From Flavobacteriales bacterium (GTDB taxonomy: Bacteria > Bacteroidota > Bacteroidia > JANQJC01): DNA of 33,030 nucleotides. The notes below the pieces were generated by a model, which saw only the letters and a program-made list of their open reading frames with translations, searched no databases and was not told where the DNA came from. The stretch's first letter is position 1; each line of letters starts with the position of its first letter. Below, piece after piece: positions 15,814-23,406 of the stretch. The stretch is from NCBI GenBank assembly GCA_028281825.1, contig JANQJC010000002.1, positions 1 to 33,030 of the forward strand, in the 5' to 3' direction. The translations under genes and the position numbers were made by a program.

Positions 15814-18244
15814 AAAATTTCAGCCTCACGCCAGCCAAGAAGTTCCTACCCGCTTGGGGGAAATAACCATCCAAGGTATAAAAATTACCTCCTGTGTAGT
15901 AACGATAAACCCATGCATTTGCTTCGTATTTTTTGTCAGCTAAATTTCTTACCCACAAAGTAAAGTCCACTTCTTTGAAGAATAGGAACTTCTCAAGGGT
16001 ATAGGTAATCCTTAAATCGCTTACTAAATATTCACCTAACTTACGGCTCTTGTTTTGGGTATTATCAATGTATTGCTTACCCACATATTTGGGAATTAGA
16101 GAGATGGCTAACTCTTGGGACTTGCCATTATCTTTCTTGTGGTTAATAGGTATGAATTTAAACTCCCCCCCTACGATTACATTGGGTGAAAAAGCCAAAT
16201 CTGTATTGGTATGTTCTATCACTTCTTGCTCCCCAGTGTCCCAGTTATCAACGTATTCAGTAAAGGATTTGATTTTGTTTCGACTAAAAGTAGCATTCAT
16301 ACTCACTACCAGGAAGTCATCGGGCCTCACAGAACCTTGCAATTCAACTCCTGTCCTGTAGCTCCTGTCAATATTAGTTCGGGTATTGGCACCCACATCA
16401 TTAATCTCGCCTGTCAATACCAACTGGTCTTTATAGTCCATGTAATAGAAGTTAGCGCTCAGGCGGTAAATCCTTTTATTGAGTTGGTAACCCAATTCAT
16501 AATCATAAAGAGTTTCAGGTGAAGGTCTATCACTTGGTGGTGCTTCCGTGAAATCGTTCCTGTTAGGCTCTTTATTAGCCACCGCCCATGAAGCATATAA
16601 GCTATTCCAAGAGTTGATGTCATAGAATAAACCAGCTTTAGGATTAAAGAAGTTAAGATTGACACTTTGCTCTAGGCTAGCCCCCGCATCATCCACCCCA
16701 AGGAAGTTGTAGTCAATCATCCTATTCTGAAGGTCAACGAATATATTGAGCTTCCTGGCGATCTGGTAGTTGAGTTTCAAATAAACATTGAAGTCTGTTT
16801 TTTCAGCATCGTTGTCATAGTATACATGCCCGGGCACTCCTTCAATGGCATACTCAGTTTCAATCACCTCACCGAAATGCCTGCCTACATAGTTATGCCA
16901 GCCACCACCCAATATGGCTTTTAGCTTGCCACCCTTATCATAATTCAGGGAAAAAATACCACCATAGAAATCATTATCCAACCAACGGCGGCGCACCAGG
17001 TTAACCTCAGTGATAGTGTCTCCATCCAGGATTACTGGCTTCAAGCCATAATCCGCAAGTGTCTCCTTAGAGCCAAAGTTCAAGTCAGGGTTAAACTCAT
17101 CCCCTTTGTATTGCTCAAAATAACCTTCACCATGAGTATAATGTAAACCCAAATTGAGAGATAATGCCCCTGATAGCACTTGATTGAAATGCAGTTGATT
17201 GTGGTTCTGCATATAATTATCCACCTCATTCTCATAAGTGTAGGCATTATACGTGCGGTTAGTCAATAAGGTGTCAAAGGGCACGCCATTCCAAGCCTGA
17301 TAAGTGATTTCCTTACCCCTAAAATTAATGAACCTTAAGGAAGTCTTTTTACTGATGTATGCACCTGAAACATAATATGACTTCAGCTCAGAAGAAGCCC
17401 TGTCCATATAACCATCAGAAGTGATTTGCGATACACGTCCATCAATTGTGAAATGTTTACCCAAAAGCCCCGAACCCGCTTCTATATTGTGCATACGGGT
17501 ATTGAAAGAACCGTATGAATGACTTGTCTCAAAATAGGGTTTCTCTTTCAGTTCAGTGGTTTGCATATTAATAGTTGCCCCAAAAGCACCAGCACCATTG
17601 GTTGATGTACCTACTCCACGCTGTATCTGTATGTTATCAGCAGAAGAAGCAAAATCAGGTATATTGACCGTGAATGAGCCTTGCGACTCAGCATCGTTTA
17701 ATGGGATACCATTGATAGTGATGTTAATCCTTGTAGGGTCAGTACCACGAATACGGATACCTGTATACCCTACCCCAGCACCTGCGTCAGAAGTTACCAC
17801 TACAGAGGGGGTTTGGTCTAGCAAGTAAGGCAAATCAACCCCAAGGTTATTGGCTTCAATGGCTTCCTTTGAAACGTTGGTATGGGCAATTGGTGTTTTA
17901 TTACCAGCCCTTGTGGCAGTTACTGTAATCTCATCAGCCATATAATCTTTAGCTCGCATATCAACCGTGACAATGGTAACTGTATCAGTAATACGTACCG
18001 TCTTTTCATAATCAGCATAGCCGATGTAACTCACTATAAGGGTATAGCTACCTTCCTCCAATCCTGTCAGGTTAAAGTAACCGTTCACATCGCTGGCTGT
18101 AGCATAGTAGGTTCCTTCTAAACCCACATTAGCACCTACCAGTGGTTCCCCCTCAGCAGATTGAACATTACCCGATAGAGTAAACTGTGCCCATGTTGCA
18201 ATGGGCAGCACAAAAAGTGCTAAGAAACTAATTGATTTTTTCAT
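15812..18244 (-). CDS. TonB-dependent outer-membrane receptor, probably for thiamine
   Basis: Residues 1-20 form a signal peptide (MKKSISFLALFVLPIATWAQ). Then come a CarboxypepD_reg-like domain (FTLSGNVQSAEGEPLVGANV to about residue 105), a plug domain (VTATRAGNKTPIAHTNVSKE to VGTSTNGAGAFGATINMQT, about 110-230) and a 22-strand beta-barrel closing with GYFPQAGRNFLAGVRLKF, which ends in Phe as outer-membrane barrels do. At 810 residues it has the usual length. The substrate is suggested by the TPP riboswitch in the leader: by established comparative work, Bacteroidetes place TonB receptors (Omr type) under TPP control for uptake of thiamine or its precursors. No inner-membrane permease (such as PnuT) or thiamine kinase gene is adjacent. 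Confidence 0.93.
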   Translation of the reverse strand: MKKSISFLALFVLPIATWAQFTLSGNVQSAEGEPLVGANVGLEGTYYATASDVNGYFNLTGLEEGSYTLIVSYIGYADYEKTVRITDTVTIVTVDMRAKDYMADEITVTATRAGNKTPIAHTNVSKEAIEANNLGVDLPYLLDQTPSVVVTSDAGAGVGYTGIRIRGTDPTRINITINGIPLNDAESQGSFTVNIPDFASSADNIQIQRGVGTSTNGAGAFGATINMQTTELKEKPYFETSHSYGSFNTRMHNIEAGSGLLGKHFTIDGRVSQITSDGYMDRASSELKSYYVSGAYISKKTSLRFINFRGKEITYQAWNGVPFDTLLTNRTYNAYTYENEVDNYMQNHNQLHFNQVLSGALSLNLGLHYTHGEGYFEQYKGDEFNPDLNFGSKETLADYGLKPVILDGDTITEVNLVRRRWLDNDFYGGIFSLNYDKGGKLKAILGGGWHNYVGRHFGEVIETEYAIEGVPGHVYYDNDAEKTDFNVYLKLNYQIARKLNIFVDLQNRMIDYNFLGVDDAGASLEQSVNLNFFNPKAGLFYDINSWNSLYASWAVANKEPNRNDFTEAPPSDRPSPETLYDYELGYQLNKRIYRLSANFYYMDYKDQLVLTGEINDVGANTRTNIDRSYRTGVELQGSVRPDDFLVVSMNATFSRNKIKSFTEYVDNWDTGEQEVIEHTNTDLAFSPNVIVGGEFKFIPINHKKDNGKSQELAISLIPKYVGKQYIDNTQNKSRKLGEYLVSDLRITYTLEKFLFFKEVDFTLWVRNLADKKYEANAWVYRYYTGGNFYTLDGYFPQAGRNFLAGVRLKF

Positions 18245-18248
18245 TCTT

Positions 18249-18274
18249 CTGGTTTTATAGGTTTATAAAACCAG
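18249..18274 (-). promoter_or_regulatory. RBS-masking hairpin, likely expression platform
   Basis: The mRNA has a perfect 11-bp stem with a 4-nt loop (arms CTGGTTTTATA and TATAAAACCAG) ending only 4 nt before the start codon, so it covers or abuts the AGAAGA ribosome-binding region. Its 5' arm overlaps CCCCTG, which is complementary to CAGGGG in the TPP aptamer. Confidence 0.6.
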
Positions 18275-18302
18275 GGGCCGCACAGTGCGGTTAATACTTA
18301 TC

Positions 18303-18384
18303 TCTCCCTTCGCCGGTATTACCCGTAGCAGGTTATGAGGGTATAATCTCAGCCTCCGTTTTCATGAAGACACCCCTGATTGAT
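18303..18384 (-). promoter_or_regulatory. TPP riboswitch (THI element)
   Basis: The minus strand shows the THI-box order: AGGGGTG at the 5' side, GGCTGAGATTATACCC, AACCTG, then GGGTAATACCGGCGAAGGGA. CTGAGA and the ACCC partner of the 5' GGGGT form P2 and the pyrimidine-binding pocket; the TAATACC-GGCGAAGGGA part belongs to the pyrophosphate sensor. P1 is weak. The aptamer starts at the predicted transcription start and lies 59 bp before the TonB receptor. By family knowledge TPP binding lowers expression. Confidence 0.93.
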
Positions 18385-18391
18385 TCCGAGG

Positions 18392-18399
18392 CAAATGTA
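18392..18399 (-). promoter_or_regulatory. Candidate -7 box for the riboswitch transcript
   Basis: TACATTTG on the minus strand fully matches TAnnTTTG. A transcription start 7 nt downstream (about 18385) would put the TPP aptamer at the very 5' end of the message. Confidence 0.55.
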
Positions 18400-18620
18400 T
18401 AAAGTTTTTTGGCATAAAGCACCTAACATTAAACACCAAAAATCAACCTCCTAAAACAAACTATGTTATTCGCAACCTAAGATTTTCCGTGAGTCCCTCG
18501 ATACTTTCGACAAAACATTGTTTACTTTGTAAATAAATAATAACGTACACAATCTATCAACAAAACACACCCTCTCAGCCACTGGCTAGGGTTTCAGAAG
18601 GCACTACTCCAAATATTTTT
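18400..18620. other. Intergenic stretch without a visible gene
   Basis: No protein-like frame and no RNA gene seen. It would hold the -33 region of the TonB receptor promoter. An ACACCCTCTC word near 18567 recurs in inverted orientation near the palindrome at 20637. Confidence 0.5.
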
Positions 18621-18938
18621 TCAAAATAGTCCCTTTTCATCTCTTACAAACTCCCTCCATTTCCCAATGGCGATAGTGTAGGCTAATTCTTCATCTTCAC
18701 CAGCCAAAAATTGTAAAATATAAGCCGACCATACTAAGCTTGATGTCCTGCCATCCTTCTTGGCCAGCCATTCTGAGAATTGTATGTTGTAAAGTACAGA
18801 ATTAATGCCTGTCAAAGCATAAAAATATCCATCGATAAAACTACATAGGGATTGGTAATTCACCTCAGTGAGCAGCATACCAGGCCTCTTCTCCAACAGT
18901 TCCAACATCTTTTCTATTTCTACTGGATTGAAGCTCAT
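18621..18938 (-). CDS. Small protein with RPGM...IDGYF motif, unknown function
   Basis: A protein of 105 residues without a signal peptide. Its core, LLEKRPGMLLTEVNYQSLCS followed by FIDGYFYAL, then SEWLAKKDGRTSSLVW, GEDEELAYTIAIGKWREF, runs parallel to the N-terminal half of the gene directly upstream (FRKRTAMYIGEKSITRL then YMDGYFA, DEEKALDTFFERFDEF), so the two look like diverged paralogues. Its ATG immediately follows the upstream stop with no gap, so they are co-translated. From memory, small proteins with RPxMYxG...GY occur widely as orphan genes, some near polymorphic toxins, but no toxin is visible here. Confidence 0.8.
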   Translation of the reverse strand: MSFNPVEIEKMLELLEKRPGMLLTEVNYQSLCSFIDGYFYALTGINSVLYNIQFSEWLAKKDGRTSSLVWSAYILQFLAGEDEELAYTIAIGKWREFVRDEKGLF

Positions 18939-19577
18939 TCAAAGATCGATTATTCGTTTATGCACATTCTCAACATCTGTAGCTGGTGTTTCCTCCCATT
19001 GCAAACCTTCTCCATATTCTTTTACTACATTTTCAATAGCCTCTTCATAGTTGAAATAGTAATGTCGATCCAAAACCTTATCACTCTTCATGTGATATAC
19101 TGAACTTCCAAAATCTTTATCATACTCAACCACAACTGCCTTATTTGCTGGTTCAACTGGCATTTCTTTCCCGTCAACTACTTTTGTTATCTTCACATCA
19201 GTGGTAGTAATTTCATTACCATTCACCTCACATTGGAATATCTTAAATGGTTTAAACTTTTGGAACTCGTCAAACCTCTCGAAAAATGTATCCAAAGCTT
19301 TTTCTTCATCATTCTCACAATTCATTAAAATGATACAATCCCAGTTATAATATGAGCCATTGTGGTTATAATATTTGCATATCCAATAAAAAAAGAGCCA
19401 GAACGGTGGGTTGGTATTGGGTGAAGTAACATTATGAATTGATTCGCTAGCGAAATAACCATCCATATAGGTTTTTAGCCTGGTGATAGATTTTTCACCA
19501 ATATACATAGCAGTTCTCTTGCGGAACGACTCGCTGTTTATTAGTTCAAAAATGGATTTATATTCCTGTAAATACAT
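18939..19577 (-). CDS. Two-part protein with RxxMYIG...MDGYF motif, unknown function
   Basis: Of its 212 residues, the N-terminal 110 are related to the downstream gene (see the shared MYIG, DGYF and Glu-rich segments). The C-terminal 100 residues form a separate beta-rich part (FKIFQCEVNGNEITTTDVKI, NKAVVVEYDKDFGSSVYHM) ending in a helix. There is no signal peptide or membrane segment, so it is probably cytoplasmic. A full TAnnTTTG box lies about 25 nt upstream of the ATG. No family is recognised with confidence. Confidence 0.8.
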   Translation of the reverse strand: MYLQEYKSIFELINSESFRKRTAMYIGEKSITRLKTYMDGYFASESIHNVTSPNTNPPFWLFFYWICKYYNHNGSYYNWDCIILMNCENDEEKALDTFFERFDEFQKFKPFKIFQCEVNGNEITTTDVKITKVVDGKEMPVEPANKAVVVEYDKDFGSSVYHMKSDKVLDRHYYFNYEEAIENVVKEYGEGLQWEETPATDVENVHKRIIDL

Positions 19578-19601
19578 TTAGGAAATATCAATTGCAACAA
19601 C

Positions 19602-19609
19602 CAAATATA
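19602..19609 (-). promoter_or_regulatory. Candidate -7 box for the two-gene unit 18621-19577
   Basis: TATATTTG on the minus strand is a full TAnnTTTG match; the predicted start of transcription is about 18 nt before the ATG. It sits in the 38-bp gap after the preceding gene. Confidence 0.5.
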
Positions 19610-19615
19610 AAGGTT

Positions 19616-20401
19616 TCAATCCCTTTTCACCTCCGAAACCACCACCTCTTTGGTTTTCCTCTTGATAGTCCAAAGCTTACCATCATCATCAAAGCAGATA
19701 CCCTGCCCTTCGCACTCAACTGGGATAGTTTTAATGTACTCCAATACAGTTCCGCTTTCAGGCAACTTTAGCTGGTAAACTTCGGCGTTGTCATGCCCAG
19801 TGCAGTAGAAATAACCATCAGCCCCCCAATCACCGCCTGAAATACTTTTGGGTTGGGCCACATCAATTACTTCTTTGGGAAAGGTATAACTGGCTATTCT
19901 ATTCCAGTCATTGTCAAACTTGTCTAAGCGGGTGTCATAGCTAGTCCTGCCAGGTTCGGCTTTGGCACCTGTGTAGTGCGCAAACAGCACCCACCAGTTT
20001 TCATCATCTCCTACTATGATATTAGCAGCCCCGTCATAAGCACCAAAGTCGTGTTGCCCGATATGTTCCAATGTCTCTGTATCCCAAATCTCGATGGTGC
20101 TGTGTCTTGGCACAGCAGGATAATCAGAATGGGCACAATACAACTTACCATCAATCACTTTTCCACTATTGAGGTGTTTCACAAGGCCATCTTCATCCCC
20201 TTTCCACAACTTCACCAACTCACCCGTTTTCCTATCATACTTCCCTATCTCGTAGCTATCAATGGCATAGAAATAGTTGGTGTCCACAGCTATTGCCTGG
20301 CGGGCATGGGTGGTGAGATAGGTCCTTTTGCTTTCAAAGCTTTGGGCACTGACTACAAAAGAATAAACAAGAAGAAACCAGGCCATAAATACCTTTTTCA
20401 T
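19616..20401 (-). CDS. Exported beta-propeller-like protein
   Basis: The start is placed at ATG 20401, which gives the signal peptide MKKVFMAWFLLVYSFVVSAQ; upstream in-frame residues to 20485 look non-coding and overlap the divergent small gene. The 241-residue mature part has repeating strand-turn units typical of a propeller: TNYFYAIDSYEIGKYDRKTG, STIEIWDTETLEHIGQHDFG, EGQGICFDDDGKLWTIKRK. Homologues are sometimes labelled cycloisomerase or SMP-30-like, which I regard as weakly founded. Likely periplasmic; substrate unknown. Confidence 0.8.
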   Translation of the reverse strand: MKKVFMAWFLLVYSFVVSAQSFESKRTYLTTHARQAIAVDTNYFYAIDSYEIGKYDRKTGELVKLWKGDEDGLVKHLNSGKVIDGKLYCAHSDYPAVPRHSTIEIWDTETLEHIGQHDFGAYDGAANIIVGDDENWWVLFAHYTGAKAEPGRTSYDTRLDKFDNDWNRIASYTFPKEVIDVAQPKSISGGDWGADGYFYCTGHDNAEVYQLKLPESGTVLEYIKTIPVECEGQGICFDDDGKLWTIKRKTKEVVVSEVKRD

Positions 20402-20426
20402 GGTACAATAGGTGTTTTGTATTGAG

Positions 20427-20434
20427 TAACTTTG
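20427..20434 (+). promoter_or_regulatory. Candidate -7 box for the 42-residue membrane protein
   Basis: TAACTTTG fully matches TAnnTTTG and would start transcription about 14 nt before the ATG at 20455. No good -33 box is seen. Confidence 0.45.
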
Positions 20435-20454
20435 TCTCAAGTTAATAAAGATTA

Positions 20455-20583
20455 ATGAAACTCCAGAAGGAAAAAATAATAGCATATCTCAAGAAGCTGG
20501 GTTGGGTGGGCTTTTTCTTCTTTCTCATTAAGGGATTAGTATGGTTAGCTGTTGCGTACCTTATTAAGAAAGGTGTGGAGTAG
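20455..20583 (+). CDS. Small membrane protein of 42 residues
   Basis: The frame MKLQKEKIIAYLKKLGWVG followed by FFFFLIKGLVWLAVAYLIKKGVE is short but protein-like: a basic amphipathic N-terminus, one hydrophobic segment of about 20 residues (interrupted by a single Lys), and a basic end. This gives a likely single-pass inner-membrane protein. From memory, similar tiny proteins with a GFFFFLIKGLVWL-like core occur in other Bacteroidetes, sometimes with misleading names; I cannot confirm that here. A full TAnnTTTG box precedes it, and it is divergent from the propeller gene. Confidence 0.65.
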   Translation: MKLQKEKIIAYLKKLGWVGFFFFLIKGLVWLAVAYLIKKGVE

Positions 20584-20636
20584 ATTCCTGTTTGCCCTTC
20601 CCCTGTTTTAATTGTTCACACTTGCCTCTTCCTCCA

Positions 20637-20654
20637 GTTTCCCTTGAGGGAAAC
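20637..20654. repeat. REP-like palindrome with TTTCCCTTGAGGGAAA core
   Basis: Perfect 8-bp stem with a 2-nt centre, between two convergent genes. No T-run follows on either strand, so a terminator role is weak. A near-identical palindrome lies at 25295-25312. Confidence 0.5.
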
Positions 20655-20717
20655 AGGAACCCCAAAAATACAGCATTACAAAATTTGAGAGGGTGTTACT
20701 ATGAGAGTAGCGGGCCA

Positions 20718-21725
20718 CTACGCCACCTTTACCGCCCTCAAGAATTGTTCCCTTAATATGTGCTCTACAATTTCTGCTGAGTTATCAGGATAATCAACTG
20801 GGATAGGTTTTCCATTCTCTAGCCAATCATTTACAATTGGATGGTGCTTCTCTTTCAGTGATTTGATGACGTGTACGCCCATTTGCCTCAGTGCTTCAGC
20901 GTTACACTGCTGCTCATATTGCTTTTTCATGGGTATCACCAATAGCTTTTTGCCAAGATAAAGTGCTTCTGATACTGAAGAGAAGCCAGCAGCACACACT
21001 ACCCCACTTGAGGAAGCCATGCTTCTCAAGAAGTCTTCCGTTTCAACCGGTTTCAGGTGGATATTACCAATCTTATGTTCAGCGGCGCAGTGCTTGCTGA
21101 ATACTTCCCATTTCACATCAGGGAATTTACTCAGGGCTTTGATTATCTTTTTATTGCTGTATGCTGTCAGGTAAACTGTAATATGCCCCTGGTCACTCAC
21201 CATCAGGTTTCTTACCATCTTTCTTATTACGGGAGTTTGTATCCTGTCATTATACCTTTGGAAATGAATGCCATAGGAAGTGCTAACAGGACAATAATAA
21301 TTGAGAACCAACCTTCCCAAAACGTCTTCATTCTCTGCCCTTGGAACATTCTCTCCCCTGCAGGCAAACTGGTTACCAAACCCAATGCAAGGCTTGTCAG
21401 CAAAATAGCATGCCCATGCCGAAACAGGTTCAAAGTCAGTGATAATTAAGTCGTACTCATGCACCGGTAGGCTCTTTACTTCCTTATAAAACCTTCTGAA
21501 ATAATTCTTGGAGTAGGTGTCCAGGTAATTGATACCGCCCTTTTGACCAAAAATGAAGCTGGCACCTTTGTATCGATACTTCACTTCAAAAGGCAATTCC
21601 AGTTCGGCTTGTATTCCACTGATAAGGATATCAGTTTCAGCTCTTTTTTGTAGTTCAGGGATGATTTCAATGGCACGGGTGATATGCCCATTACCTGTAC
21701 CCTGTACGGCATACAATACTTTCAT
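20718..21725 (-). CDS. MJ1255-type glycosyltransferase (GT28-like fold)
   Basis: At 335 residues it shows MKVLYAVQGTGNGHITRAIE at the N-terminus (the Gly-rich acceptor loop GNGHITRA) and a C-terminal donor-binding part with SSGVVCAAGFSSVSEALYLG and KKLLVIPMKKQYEQQCNAEAL, as in MurG/UGT-like GT-B enzymes. It probably moves a sugar from a nucleotide-sugar to a lipid or glycan at the inner face of the membrane. It follows the metallophosphoesterase gene by 83 bp on the same strand, so the two probably work in one glycolipid pathway (inference). Acceptor and sugar are unknown. Confidence 0.85.
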   Translation of the reverse strand: MKVLYAVQGTGNGHITRAIEIIPELQKRAETDILISGIQAELELPFEVKYRYKGASFIFGQKGGINYLDTYSKNYFRRFYKEVKSLPVHEYDLIITDFEPVSAWACYFADKPCIGFGNQFACRGENVPRAENEDVLGRLVLNYYCPVSTSYGIHFQRYNDRIQTPVIRKMVRNLMVSDQGHITVYLTAYSNKKIIKALSKFPDVKWEVFSKHCAAEHKIGNIHLKPVETEDFLRSMASSSGVVCAAGFSSVSEALYLGKKLLVIPMKKQYEQQCNAEALRQMGVHVIKSLKEKHHPIVNDWLENGKPIPVDYPDNSAEIVEHILREQFLRAVKVA

Positions 21726-21808
21726 TAAGAGGTGGTTTCGTTCAACTTATTCCCTGAAAAGGGTTTTCTATTATTACTCTAAAAGAGGGTTGAGCCCTTT
21801 CAAAGTGG

Positions 21809-22750
21809 TTAAAATAAACTCCAGAAACTGGCTAGCATTTTCTTACTTTTCTTCTCATGTGTTGCCTGTTGTTTTTTTCCGTTGATGTAATCTTCAGTCA
21901 TAAATTCACCTAACATGCTTGCAAACAGCTCATTGCGCGAAAGCTCAATTCTTTGGTCGTGTATCACTTCCATGTGTGGAGCCAATTCATCTTCACCATA
22001 GTTGTATAATCTCCAAGCCCCTTCATTATACTCCAAACAAGTCAGGTTTTCTATCCAGTCACCAGAGTTTAAATAAGTGATAGTCTTACCATTATGGCTT
22101 ACATCTCTTACTTGTGGCTTATGGATATGACCACATACCACATAATCATATCCATTTGAAATACCTATTTCACACGCCGTCGTCTCAAAGTCGTCAGCAT
22201 GCTTCACGGCACCTTTCACACTGTCTTTTATCTTCTTGGAGAGAGATACTTTCTCCCTTCCCATTTTTTGAAGCATCCTGTTTACAAAGCGATTGATGAG
22301 TATCAAAAAATCGTATCCATACCCACCTAACTGGGCCACCCATTTTGAGTAGCGCATGGTGATATCAAATACATCACCATGGAAAATCCATGCTTTCTTG
22401 CCATCAAGGTCAAGCACTACTTTATTCTCAATGGAAAAGTTACCCATCTGGAAACCTTCAAACTTTCTCAACATTTCATCGTGGTTACCAGTAATGTAGT
22501 ACACCCTGGTTCCCTTAGCAATTAAACCCGTGATGTGTTTAATCACTTGCATATGGCTCTTCGGGAAATATTTTTTACTGAACTGCCATATATCAATAAT
22601 GTCACCATTAAGCACCAGCGTCTCTGGCTTTACACTTTTGAGGTATTGTAGCAACTCTTTTGCATGGCATCCATAAGTACCTAAATGGATGTCTGAAAGA
22701 ACAATCAGTTCAACCTTTCTTTTTTTCTTCTTTTTTGTTTCCTGTTTCAT
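21809..22750 (-). CDS. Metallophosphoesterase, UDP-2,3-diacylglucosamine diphosphatase-like
   Basis: All calcineurin-type metal motifs are present in order: LSDIHLG, LNGDIIDIW, TGNHDEML, IFHGDVFD, and VCGHIHKPQ. This matches the LpxH-like/UDP-2,3-diacylglucosamine hydrolase group, which cleaves UDP-diacylglucosamine to lipid X in lipid A synthesis. With 313 residues it is longer than E. coli LpxH (about 240) and has a Lys-rich N-terminus (KKKKKRK) and a basic C-terminus (EKKSKKMLASFWSLF) that may bind the membrane. It could be a second enzyme of this type or act on another glycolipid pyrophosphate, given its glycosyltransferase partner. A minus-strand terminator lies 55 bp upstream. Confidence 0.85.
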   Translation of the reverse strand: MKQETKKKKKRKVELIVLSDIHLGTYGCHAKELLQYLKSVKPETLVLNGDIIDIWQFSKKYFPKSHMQVIKHITGLIAKGTRVYYITGNHDEMLRKFEGFQMGNFSIENKVVLDLDGKKAWIFHGDVFDITMRYSKWVAQLGGYGYDFLILINRFVNRMLQKMGREKVSLSKKIKDSVKGAVKHADDFETTACEIGISNGYDYVVCGHIHKPQVRDVSHNGKTITYLNSGDWIENLTCLEYNEGAWRLYNYGEDELAPHMEVIHDQRIELSRNELFASMLGEFMTEDYINGKKQQATHEKKSKKMLASFWSLF

Positions 22751-22804
22751 TAGTGTGCGTGCGTATTATTTTAAAAGAGTCTTTGATGAAGTTCAGTATT
22801 AGGA

Positions 22805-22832
22805 AAAAATAAAGGCGCCAAACAGAGGCGCC
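22805..22832 (-). terminator. Hairpin with T-run upstream of the metallophosphoesterase
   Basis: On the minus strand GGCGCC, a 7-nt loop, GGCGCC and then TTTATTTTTT. It would stop minus-strand transcription coming from the repeat region, or act as a leader attenuator if the promoter lies farther upstream. Confidence 0.5.
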
Positions 22833-23085
22833 AACTAACTTAATGGATGCACTCATGTTTCCTCGGTTTTATTCCTGAAAATTTGGGGGATAGTTGCCCT
22901 TGCTGCTCTAGCGGCTTCATTGGAGAAAAGTATTGAAGCATTGCAATCAAGGATATATAGTATTTATCCACTTACAAAAGAACAATAGACATAAGAACTG
23001 AACTTAACCAGCTTATTAAGGAAAAATGACGTTTTTTTGAGTTGGTTTAATGGAATGTTAAGGAGCCTGTCTTCTTTCAGTAACT
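22833..23085. other. Intergenic stretch, A+T-rich, no gene supported
   Basis: Only short frames occur. The minus-strand frame at 22964-23158 begins inside the palindrome array and is not convincing. It presumably holds the promoter of the metallophosphoesterase gene. Confidence 0.5.
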
Positions 23086-23350
23086 GTCTCAGGCCTTTAG
23101 CCTGATTTTTTGTATTATATCCATTAGCTTGGGACGTTGCCCCAGGCTTTATAGTCACAGGCTTTCAGCCTGAAGACACATTTACCACATCTCTGTTCAT
23201 GTGTTATCGCAGCTATAAAATCGTATACCCACAGCCTGAAAATGGCATCATGTAACACAAAAAGGAGCCTGTAAGGCTCACACCATTAGAGCTAGGGGCA
23301 TAGCCCCTAGTGCCAAGACAAAATACATATACAGTCTGTAAGACTGAGAC
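23086..23350. repeat. Compound palindrome array, left copy
   Basis: Bounded by GTCTCAG and its complement CTGAGAC. Inside are six palindromes in order: CAGGC/GCCTG, AGCTTGGG/CCCCAGGCT (imperfect, 23126-23148), CAGGCT/AGCCTG, GAGCC-TGTAA-GGCTC, CTAGGGGC/GCCCCTAG (8-bp stem, 23292-23310), and CAGTC-TGTAA-GACTG. The right copy has the same order. The centre is about 46 bp longer here. Confidence 0.8.
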
Positions 23351-23406
23351 AAACAGTTGCCATAAACAAAGAAAATCCACAAATTGCAAAATCAAAATTG
23401 GCACTT

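Noticed and set aside
20637-20654. Rho-independent terminator between the small membrane protein and the glycosyltransferase
   Set aside because: The stem is good but no T-run follows on either strand; a repeat is more likely.
22964-23158. Minus-strand frame of 64 codons upstream of the metallophosphoesterase
   Set aside because: Its first third is the palindrome array read as protein and the rest has no recognisable family or start signal.
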